This document shows positions 5,942 to 12,536 of a DNA stretch of 14,241 nt, in pieces. A program made the translations under genes and the position numbers. This stretch comes from DATMNI01 sp035570275 (GTDB lineage Bacteria > Acidobacteriota > Terriglobia > Bryobacterales > Bryobacteraceae): assembly GCA_035570275.1 (NCBI GenBank), contig DATMNI010000457.1, positions 1-14,241 on the forward strand, in the 5' to 3' direction. Position 1 is the first letter of the stretch, and every line of letters begins with the position of its first letter. Below the pieces are notes generated by a model that saw only the letters and a list, made by a program, of their open reading frames with translations, had not been told where the DNA came from and searched no databases.

Positions 5942-8173
5942 ATGAAAACAGAGCCGACACTTGCGAACTGGAACGATCTTCGTCAGGATGCCGCTCTCCG
6001 GCTGACGGCGGTGTCGCCCGATCCAGTCATAGCGGACCGAGCTCTCGGCTTCCTCGATACCTGGCTCACGGCGCCGATTTACCAAACGCAAAGCAGCGCG
6101 ATTCTGGCTCATATCGCGCAAGGGAAGTTCGATCTGTTGCTCGATTCTTTCCATCAACTGGTTCCTTTTGGAACCGGCGGGCGCCGTGGGCGGGTCGGCT
6201 TCGGCCCCAACCGGATCAACCAGATCACCGTGGCCATGTCGGTACAGGGTCACTGCGACTACCTGCGCGAGACCGCTGCGGCTGGGGCGTCAGGCACCAT
6301 TGTGGTTGCGTTCGACACGCGCATCTTCGCCGACATAGCCGGGACTTATGGGTTCCTCGGGCCGGACAATCCGCTGCTCGGATTGACTTCGCGGGCGCTG
6401 GCGCGGATCGCCTGCGAGATCTATGCCGGTAATGGCTTCCAAGTGTATGTGCCCGGTCTGGCTTCGATTACCGAGTACCTCGCCACGCCGGAGTTGTCTT
6501 TTGCGATCCGGCACCTGGCGGCGATCGGCGGGATTAACGTGAGCGCCTCGCATAATCACCCGGACGACAACGGCTTTAAGTTTTTCAACGAACACGGAGC
6601 GCAGGACATCCCGCCCACCGACCAGAAGATGACCTCCTTCATGGGCGACGTAACCAAGATCCAGCGGGTGGATTTTGACAGCGCGGTTGCCGACGGGCGG
6701 ATTCGCCCTCTGCCCGAAGGCCTGCATGCCGTGTATCTGGGCGCCAACCTGGCGCTGCGTTCTAAAAATCCCCGCTCCGCCACCATCGTTTATACGCCTC
6801 TCTGCGGCACCGGAAACGCCACTGTGGGGGACGTGCTGCGGGCCGCTGGTTACGATGTGCGGTTATATGAGCCGCACGCCAACTATGACGGCACATTCGC
6901 GGCCATTCCGCTGCGTCTTCCCAACCCCGAAGTGCCGGAAGCGGCGAGTCCGGCGCTGATCATGGCACGCCAAGTGAATGCCGACATCGTTCTCTGCACC
7001 GACCCCGATGCCGACCGCATCGGCGTGTTCGCTCGCGACGCCGAAGGCCGGTGGCGGTACCTGAACGGAAACGAGATCGCCGCCATACTGGCTTACTATT
7101 TGGTGATGGATGGCGAACATGGCCCCAAGCGTCCCGGACTTCTGATCAAGACGCTGGTGACCACGCGGATGATACAGAATATCGCCCAACAATCCGGCTG
7201 CGCCATCGTGGGGAACCTGCTGGTGGGCTTCAAGTACATCGCCAATGTGCTGCTCTGCCTGGAGCGCGACGGGCGGTTCGAAGGCGTCGCGGCCTCGCCC
7301 CGCGATCTGGTGATGGCCGGCGAGGAGAGCCACGGTGTTTTGCTGACCCCGCTGGTCCGCGACAAAGACGCCGCCGGCGGCGCGCTGATCCTGTGCGAGT
7401 TGGTTTCGCAGTTGCGGATGGAAGGCCGCTACCTGCCGGAGTACCTCGACACCCTTTCCATGGCGTGCGGCAATTATCAGAACATGGCCAGGAGCATGGT
7501 GATGCGCGGCATCCGCGGCGCGGCGCTATTGGAGAGGATGATGGGTTCGCTGCGCGAGCAACCGCCGCGGGAGTTCGGTGGCCTGCCGGTGCTGCGGTTT
7601 CGCGATTTGCTCTCCGCCGAGCACGGCCCGATACAGAGCGACACGGACAAGCTGTCGCGCAACTTTCTGGTGTTCGAACTGGAGCAGGCACAGATCGTGG
7701 TTCGTCCCAGCGGAACCGAGCCGAAGGCCAAGATCTACGTGGATGTGGAAGGCGCGAAGATTCCCGGCGTCGCCGGCCGGCCGGGAGCGGCGGAATTCGC
7801 GCGCCGGCTGGCCGCCCACGTCCTCGACGAATGCATTGGGCGGATCGGCTTCAGCCTTTCGGCCAACGCGCACCTGCTGCCCGACTACCTGGATCTGGAT
7901 CTGAAGGCCGACTTCGACACTCGCTTCCGCGGCGACCTGCTGGCGGCGCTCGGCAAGCTAAGTGGGCAAGCCGAAGCCCAGCAGATTGCATGGTTACGCG
8001 ACCGCCTGAAACCCTACGGCGGCGGCTCCGACCCGCTGGGCCCGACGGCGGCTACGCTGGAATCACTGTTCGACGATCTAGGCCGGGAGGCGGCGAGCAC
8101 GGCGGAACGGGAAACCCTTGGCAGCCTGAAACACGCGGTGGCGGCCGCGCGTATGCCAGTCGACTGGGTGTAG
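5942..8173 (+). CDS. Phosphohexomutase (phosphoglucomutase/phosphomannomutase family)
   Basis: A cytoplasmic enzyme of 743 residues that moves phosphate between C1 and C6 of hexose phosphates, linking glucose-1-phosphate and glucose-6-phosphate (or the mannose equivalents). All four active-site loops are visible: the phosphoserine loop SASHN with Ser203, the Mg-binding loop DPDADR (354-359), the sugar-specificity loop GEESHG (460-465), and the phosphate-binding loop RPSGTE (588-593). An N-terminal FGTGG substrate-recognition motif precedes them. GEESHG with SASHN points to the phosphoglucomutase-like long branch, but specificity is not proven. The protein exceeds the usual 450-600 residues; about 120 residues after the last loop form a mostly helical tail I do not recognise. 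I chose the ATG at 5942; the open frame extends to 5855, but that stretch encodes only the intergenic hairpin repeat. Confidence 0.92.
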   Translation: MKTEPTLANWNDLRQDAALRLTAVSPDPVIADRALGFLDTWLTAPIYQTQSSAILAHIAQGKFDLLLDSFHQLVPFGTGGRRGRVGFGPNRINQITVAMSVQGHCDYLRETAAAGASGTIVVAFDTRIFADIAGTYGFLGPDNPLLGLTSRALARIACEIYAGNGFQVYVPGLASITEYLATPELSFAIRHLAAIGGINVSASHNHPDDNGFKFFNEHGAQDIPPTDQKMTSFMGDVTKIQRVDFDSAVADGRIRPLPEGLHAVYLGANLALRSKNPRSATIVYTPLCGTGNATVGDVLRAAGYDVRLYEPHANYDGTFAAIPLRLPNPEVPEAASPALIMARQVNADIVLCTDPDADRIGVFARDAEGRWRYLNGNEIAAILAYYLVMDGEHGPKRPGLLIKTLVTTRMIQNIAQQSGCAIVGNLLVGFKYIANVLLCLERDGRFEGVAASPRDLVMAGEESHGVLLTPLVRDKDAAGGALILCELVSQLRMEGRYLPEYLDTLSMACGNYQNMARSMVMRGIRGAALLERMMGSLREQPPREFGGLPVLRFRDLLSAEHGPIQSDTDKLSRNFLVFELEQAQIVVRPSGTEPKAKIYVDVEGAKIPGVAGRPGAAEFARRLAAHVLDECIGRIGFSLSANAHLLPDYLDLDLKADFDTRFRGDLLAALGKLSGQAEAQQIAWLRDRLKPYGGGSDPLGPTAATLESLFDDLGREAASTAERETLGSLKHAVAAARMPVDWV

Positions 8174-8330
8174 TGTTTAGCAGTTGCATTCGAATCCATC
8201 AAGAATCTGGGTACGCCCGAACGGATTCGCCTGGTTCGCTGGGGATTCCGTGATCCGCTACCTCTTGAGTAGGCTGTCCGACCAAGTTTTTTTGTTGCAC
8301 CTTCAAATTAAGTGTGATCTCCTTTTAACC

Positions 8331-9803
8331 ATGAAGACTATTCGTACCGCATGGCCGTTTGCCGCCTTTGCACTGATCGCTGCTACCTTGTGGGGACAGG
8401 GCAAAGTGGATACCAGGAACTGGACTGCCGCTGACGATCATCGGAATATGCTCGAGCAGCTTGGTATCAAGGCGCTCCGCCCCGGCCCGAGCGGGAATGA
8501 ATCGGCGCCGAACCACGCCAACTACGATGAGGCCACGGCAAATCCGTACCCCAATCTTCCTGACGTCCTTACGCTGGAGAACGGGAAGAAGGTCACGAGC
8601 AAGGCCATGTGGTGGAACCAGCGGCGCCCGGAAATCGTGGTGGACTTTGAACGGGAAGTATTGGGGCGAGTTCCAAAGGGCGTGCCAAAAGTGCGTTGGG
8701 AAGTCACCAAGACCGCGGAGGCTACCGTGGGTTCGCATCCGGTGATCGGCAAGCAGTTGCTGGGTCACGTGGAGGACTCGTCCTACCCCGACATCAAGGT
8801 GGAGATCCAGATGACTGTCGTCATCCCCGCCCACGCCAAGGCTCCGGTGCCGGCGATGATGATGTTCGGAGGACGTAGTATTCCGGAGGTAGCGTTTCCC
8901 GCACCGGTGTTCCCCGGCAGAGGCGGAGCGCCGGGAGCAGCGGCGCCGGGGGCCGGGCGTGGCCCTGCCGCTCCGCCGCCGAATGCCGACCCTCCTGCGA
9001 TCGAGCAACTCATCGCGGACGGCTGGGCTGTTGTCACCATCAATCCCGGCAGCATTCAAGCTGACAACGGTGCGGGTTTGACGAAGGGCATCATAGGGCT
9101 TGTAAACAAAGGCCAGCCGCGAAAACCGGACGACTGGGGTGCTCTGCGCGCCTGGGCTTGGGGGGCTTCGCGCGGCCTGGATTATCTCAAAACGGAGAAG
9201 GCAGTCAATGCAGAGCAGGTCGGCATCGAAGGTGTGTCGCGCTACGGCAAGGCTGCGCTGGTGACGATGGCCTTCGATACCAGATTCGCCGTTGTGTTGA
9301 TCGGTTCGTCTGGTGAAGGCGGTGCGAAACTGCATCGGCGCAACTGGGGCGAAGCGGTTGAGAATCTGACGGGTTCCGGCGAGTATCACTGGATGGCGGG
9401 CAACTTCCTGAAGTACGGCGCTTCCGAGGCGACGTTCGGACCCAAGACGCCGGGCGACCTGCCGGTGGACGCCCATGAACTACTGGCGTTGTGCGCTCCA
9501 CGGCTCACCTTCGTGAGCTATGGTGTGCCGGAAAAAGGCGATGCGAAATGGCTCGATCATCAGGGCAGTTTCATGGCCGCGGTCGCGGCACAGCCGGTGT
9601 TTCGTCTTCTTGGCGCGAAGGATCTTGGAGTGAAAGAGGACTACCAAACGGCAAAAATGCCCGCGGTGAACGTCGACCTGCTCGATGGCCAGTTCGCCTG
9701 GCGGCAGCACGATGGCGGACATACGGACGGGCCCAATTGGAAATACTTTATTCCCTGGGCCGATAAGTTCCTGCATCACACCGGTCCGGCAGGGCGTCCA
9801 TGA
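8331..9803 (+). CDS. Glucuronoyl esterase (CE15 family), secreted
   Basis: A 490-residue alpha/beta-hydrolase of carbohydrate esterase family 15, which cleaves the ester between 4-O-methyl-glucuronic acid on xylan and lignin alcohols. The N-terminus has two basic residues and a hydrophobic core ending near LWGQG (residues 19-23), a likely signal peptide. The nucleophile motif is GVSRYGK with Ser303 (family SRxGK). GSSGEGG supplies a candidate acid, Glu329, 26 residues later, and WRQHDGGHTDGPNW near the C-terminus supplies the candidate catalytic His464. AWAWGASRGLDYL before the nucleophile is also typical. Residues about 188-222 are a Pro/Gly/Ala-rich loop not expected in the core fold. I chose the ATG at 8331 because the signal peptide begins there; the frame is open to 8184 but that segment is unlike the family. 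There is no clear Shine-Dalgarno site. Confidence 0.88.
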   Translation: MKTIRTAWPFAAFALIAATLWGQGKVDTRNWTAADDHRNMLEQLGIKALRPGPSGNESAPNHANYDEATANPYPNLPDVLTLENGKKVTSKAMWWNQRRPEIVVDFEREVLGRVPKGVPKVRWEVTKTAEATVGSHPVIGKQLLGHVEDSSYPDIKVEIQMTVVIPAHAKAPVPAMMMFGGRSIPEVAFPAPVFPGRGGAPGAAAPGAGRGPAAPPPNADPPAIEQLIADGWAVVTINPGSIQADNGAGLTKGIIGLVNKGQPRKPDDWGALRAWAWGASRGLDYLKTEKAVNAEQVGIEGVSRYGKAALVTMAFDTRFAVVLIGSSGEGGAKLHRRNWGEAVENLTGSGEYHWMAGNFLKYGASEATFGPKTPGDLPVDAHELLALCAPRLTFVSYGVPEKGDAKWLDHQGSFMAAVAAQPVFRLLGAKDLGVKEDYQTAKMPAVNVDLLDGQFAWRQHDGGHTDGPNWKYFIPWADKFLHHTGPAGRP

Positions 9804-10034
9804 GGTCCTGTTCGGCCTCGCGATAGCCGCACGGATGCGAGCCCAGGCCGATCGGGGGTCCTCCTGTCCCGCGATCACGGTCAGGCCAGTTGACCAACCA
9901 GGCAAGAGTGTCAGGAGGCGGAGGAAATAACCGGTGCGGAAGACCTCACTATCGTTGCGCCTGCCAGCAAGCCGCAACTGCGCCGAAGGTCGCCGGCTAA
10001 GACCGGGATTGACCGGGTCACCTGGAGGAGACCG

Positions 10035-11324
10035 CTACACCTTCGCGCTCACCTTCGCTTTCGCAAAATACAGCGCCACCGCGCGATCGATATTCGGCTT
10101 GGTCATGCGCACCGGCCGTCCCTCATACTCGCTGATGGCTTTGATCAACTTGTACACGTCCAGCGGGTAACAGGCGCGCAGGAGGCCCGAGCCCATGGCC
10201 AGACATCGCTCGCGCAGATACTCGGCGCACTCCGGCTCGCTGGGCACTTGATACGTCTGCACTACGCGCAGGAAGATGCGTTCGAAAATGTCGTTGCTGA
10301 CTTCTTCCACCATGATCTTGGCTTGGATGCGGCGCAGAAAAGCCTCATCGGCCAAATCCTGCGGGTCCAGGTTCGTGGAGAAGACCACCATGAGTTCGAA
10401 TGGCACTTGAAACTTCATGCCGGAGGCCAGCGTGAGGTAATCCACTCTCCGGTCCAGCGGCACAATCCAGCGGTTCAGCAGGTCGCGCGGCGCCAGTTTC
10501 TGGCGTCCGAAGTCATCGATGATGAGGATGCCGTTGTTGGCCTTCATCTGGCAGGGGGAGACGAAGACGCGCGTGGCTTCATCCAGGCGCAGTTCCAGCA
10601 TGGCGGCCGATAGCTCACCTCCGACCGTGATGCAGGGCCGCTCGCAGACCGCCCACCGCGGATCCAGCAGGTCGTCGCTCGAAGCTGCCAGCTTGTGCAC
10701 CACGGGATCGAACAGCGCGATGATGTGGCCGTCCACCTCCACCGCGTAGGGCACTACGATCACGTCGTGATAGATGCGCAGAATCCTCTCGGCAATACTA
10801 GTCTTGCCGTTGCCGGTTCCGCCGTAGAGGAACAGCGACTGGTGGCCGATCAGCGAGGGCCCGAGTTGGTCCAGGAGCCCGTCGGGCAGCACCAGATCGT
10901 CGAAGGCCCGGCGCAGGCTCTCGCGGCTGAGGCGCACCTGGGCGGCCTGCGCCTTCACTACTTTTTGATATTGCTGAATGGAAACCGGCGCGGGGCCAAC
11001 GTACTGGCAGACTTCGTTGCGGCCTGACGCCAGACTCCGGCCCCCGCCCGTGAGCGAGAACGAGTAGTCGTTCCCTACCATGCCTTTGACTTCCAACAGT
11101 TGTTGTTGACGGAACTGGTGAAACAGGGCTTCCAGGATGGGATAGGAAAGCTTGAGACTTTCATGCAGGGTCGCCAGGGTGCCGGCGCCGTGCAGCCAGA
11201 GATAGCGCAGAATCAGGTCGCTGACCACCGACCGTGGGATGCCCAGGTCCTCTACGCGGTCGGGAACGATGGGCCAGGCGGACTGCCTGACCACTTGCGG
11301 TAGTTCGGTAGCTGCGGTGCTCAT
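10035..11324 (-). CDS. AAA+ ATPase with N-terminal winged-helix-like region
   Basis: A 429-residue cytoplasmic ATPase. Walker A is GGTGNGKT (168-175, Lys174), Walker B is ILIIDDFGRQ (Asp270-Asp271), VVFSTNLDP is a sensor-1-like segment, and FLRRIQAKI is an arginine-finger or sensor region. The first 85 residues (for example DLILRYLWLHGAGTLATLHE, then YPILEALFHQFRQQQLLEVKG) look like a winged-helix domain. A linker with YVGPAPVSIQQY leads to the ATPase core, which carries QMKANNGILIIDDFGRQKLAPRDLLNRWIVPL. From memory, similar proteins of unknown role occur in several phyla; I cannot name a function. It lies downstream of the zinc-ribbon gene on the same strand, 347 bases away, and converges on the esterase gene. 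TATAGT ends eight bases before its ATG, and no ribosome binding site is visible. Confidence 0.88.
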   Translation of the reverse strand: MSTAATELPQVVRQSAWPIVPDRVEDLGIPRSVVSDLILRYLWLHGAGTLATLHESLKLSYPILEALFHQFRQQQLLEVKGMVGNDYSFSLTGGGRSLASGRNEVCQYVGPAPVSIQQYQKVVKAQAAQVRLSRESLRRAFDDLVLPDGLLDQLGPSLIGHQSLFLYGGTGNGKTSIAERILRIYHDVIVVPYAVEVDGHIIALFDPVVHKLAASSDDLLDPRWAVCERPCITVGGELSAAMLELRLDEATRVFVSPCQMKANNGILIIDDFGRQKLAPRDLLNRWIVPLDRRVDYLTLASGMKFQVPFELMVVFSTNLDPQDLADEAFLRRIQAKIMVEEVSNDIFERIFLRVVQTYQVPSEPECAEYLRERCLAMGSGLLRACYPLDVYKLIKAISEYEGRPVRMTKPNIDRAVALYFAKAKVSAKV

Positions 11325-11332
11325 CCGACTGG

Positions 11333-11338
11333 ACTATA
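11333..11338 (-). promoter_or_regulatory. -10 box close to the AAA+ ATPase start
   Basis: On the minus strand TATAGT (five of six matches to TATAAT) ends eight bases before the ATG at 11324. With the usual distance to the transcription start, the mRNA would begin about one to three bases before the start codon, fitting the absence of a Shine-Dalgarno site. No good -35 box is seen. Confidence 0.4.
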
Positions 11339-11373
11339 CTATGGGGCTGCTGCGGGTATCAGTACGCCAATGG

Positions 11374-11637
11374 TTAACGAAAATGGTTCCACCCGGCGAA
11401 TGCGGGCGGCGGGCGGATTTCCAATGGACTTAGGGGAGGCTGAGTGACTCGACAGCTCATGCGTCGACATGGGTAGCGAGCCTGGTTTATCGAGCCTGGT
11501 TTATTGCTGACACAGTTGCTTGCTGACATGGTTCCCCGCGGCGAACGCTGGTAGCTCTGCCAACCGGCGAGGACGAACCAGCCGGACAGGAACCCGGCGA
11601 AGAACCCGAGGCCGACGGCGACGTGTCCCATGCCCAT
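11374..11637 (-). CDS. Doubtful small membrane protein ORF
   Basis: An 87-residue open frame just downstream of the zinc-ribbon gene on the same strand. The first 30 residues (GHVAVGLGFFAGFLSGWFVL and onward) would make one convincing membrane span followed by a basic segment. The rest is low in character and runs through tandem duplications, so it may be a decayed 3' end. There is no Shine-Dalgarno site at the proper distance; a second ATG lies two codons in. It may be a real small membrane protein whose end was altered by the 14-base duplication, or chance in GC-rich DNA. Confidence 0.3.
   Translation of the reverse strand: MGMGHVAVGLGFFAGFLSGWFVLAGWQSYQRSPRGTMSASNCVSNKPGSINQARYPCRRMSCRVTQPPLSPLEIRPPPAFAGWNHFR
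11477..11535. repeat. Two adjacent short tandem duplications
   Basis: CGAGCCTGGTTTAT is present twice without a gap (11477-11490 and 11491-11504). It is followed immediately by an imperfect 16-base duplication, TTGCTGACACAGTTGC (11504-11519) and TTGCTGACATGGTTCC (11520-11535), matching at 13 of 16 positions. The first unit is not a multiple of three, so it shifts any frame read across it. This looks like slippage products rather than an array. Confidence 0.75.
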
Positions 11638-11671
11638 GTGGAAGGCGACAACAGAGACGCTCCGGCAGCGG

Positions 11672-12160
11672 TTACAGTTTCTTGAACAGTTTGTCGAAGG
11701 CGTTACGGGCGTCGTCGGCGTTGCGCGGGCCGGGTGGCCCCGCGTTCATCGACGGCGAAGGCAGCGGCGCGGCTTGGCTGGCCGTACCTTCGCGCGCCAC
11801 CGTGACGCGCGGCGTAAACAAGGTGCAGTTGTTGGTTTTGTCCTTCGACGCGATGCGCACCGGAATGGGCTTAAGACACTGGAAGCGCGTCCCAGGCTCG
11901 AAATGCGAGCATTGCTTGCAGCAGTGAAGCTCCGCGTTGCATTTCGGACAGTTGCCGCTGAAGTCGGTGCCTGGAGGGATGGTTGTCGAACAGTTGTAAC
12001 ACCGGGAAGCGGCTACGTGTTGCACAAGGCGGGGAAGCCGGGGGCCGGTGATGTCTATGGGAGGGCGGGGACCCTGTGGTTTCGGACCTTCGCGAAAGGG
12101 TTTGTTGTCGCGGTTCGAATCCATGTACCCGTTTTGTCTGTACTTGCGATCGCTGTCCAT
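11672..12160 (-). CDS. Zinc-ribbon protein, function unknown
   Basis: A 162-residue soluble protein with a cysteine-rich centre. C54xxC57 and C71xxC74 form a classic four-Cys zinc ribbon. H79-C80-C81xxC84, C95 and C112 could form a second metal site. The first 45 residues are charged and rich in Arg, Pro and Gly, probably disordered, and the C-terminal tail (AFDKLFKKL) would form a short amphipathic basic helix. The ATG at 12160 is chosen; an internal ATG at 12124 has no better signal. I do not recognise a named family, and the pattern suggests a nucleic-acid or protein binding role without proving it. It lies downstream of the glucan phosphorylase gene and upstream of the AAA+ ATPase gene on the same strand, with gaps of about 376 and 347 bases. 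Confidence 0.8.
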   Translation of the reverse strand: MDSDRKYRQNGYMDSNRDNKPFREGPKPQGPRPPIDITGPRLPRLVQHVAASRCYNCSTTIPPGTDFSGNCPKCNAELHCCKQCSHFEPGTRFQCLKPIPVRIASKDKTNNCTLFTPRVTVAREGTASQAAPLPSPSMNAGPPGPRNADDARNAFDKLFKKL

Positions 12161-12212
12161 GGGGAAGGTTGCTCCGTAAATCGCGGAACGAAATGAGTGT
12201 TTCTTGCTAAAC

Positions 12213-12218
12213 TGTCAA
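12213..12218 (-). promoter_or_regulatory. Possible -35 box for the zinc-ribbon gene
   Basis: TTGACA on the minus strand is a perfect sigma-70 -35 consensus. At 16-18 bases downstream only poor -10 candidates such as TCATTT or CATTTC are found, so this is a weak call. Confidence 0.25.
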
Positions 12219-12512
12219 GAATCCAGTGGCGCCAACGCGATCCAGCACGCCCCGGTTCCCACCAAACCGTTAAAAATGCGAACCCAGAGTGGTTTGGCGT
12301 GGGATTGGCTGGCTAACGATGCCCACCACCCTGGATCTTGTCGAGAGGGGCTTGCGGGAATTCCTCGGCGCAACGCAGAAACAGGTTTTAGGAACCCGCC
12401 AATGCTGCAAATACATATTTACCACGGATCGAAGCCGTTTGCACGGCCAATCTCCGTTATCTTCAGATATTGCGGTACCGCTCCAGGTAGATAGTACCCG
12501 GTTTCGATAGTA

Positions 12513-12532
12513 CCGGGCGCGGGTGCGCCCGG
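12513..12532 (-). terminator. Hairpin after the glucan phosphorylase gene
   Basis: CCGGGCGC (12513-12520) pairs perfectly with GCGCCCGG (12525-12532) around a GGGT loop. It begins four bases past the phosphorylase stop codon, where a terminator would be expected. There is no T tract after it on the minus strand, so it is a terminator-like or mRNA-stabilising hairpin rather than a textbook intrinsic terminator. Confidence 0.4.
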
Positions 12533-12536
12533 CTGG

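Larger units (their letters stand above)
12161..12536. other. Gene-free interval between phosphorylase and zinc-ribbon genes
   Basis: I see no convincing gene in these 376 bases. Plus-strand open frames here lack any recognisable protein character. The interval holds a consensus -35 box, TTGACA, on the minus strand at 12218-12213, 53 bases before the zinc-ribbon start but with only a weak -10 partner. It also holds a 10-base palindrome GCGGTACCGC (12472-12481), a direct repeat GATAGTACC (12490-12498 and 12506-12514), and a hairpin next to the phosphorylase stop codon. Confidence 0.6.

Noticed and set aside
7051..8253. 400-residue plus-strand frame overlapping the phosphohexomutase
   Set aside because: A shadow in another frame; the real frame contains the metal, sugar and phosphate-binding loops.
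8184..8330. Upstream start for the CE15 esterase
   Set aside because: It would bury the signal peptide behind 49 unrelated residues; secretion requires the start at 8331.
8325..9476. 383-residue minus-strand open frame opposite the CE15 gene
   Set aside because: High-GC antisense shadow; composition is Arg/His-rich with no domain, while the plus strand encodes a complete enzyme.
9934..10170. GTG-started ORF preceded by a GGAGG-like ribosome binding site
   Set aside because: Despite the good spacing, more than half of it is antisense to the 3' end of the ATPase gene and the protein is Arg/Ser-rich with no recognisable character.
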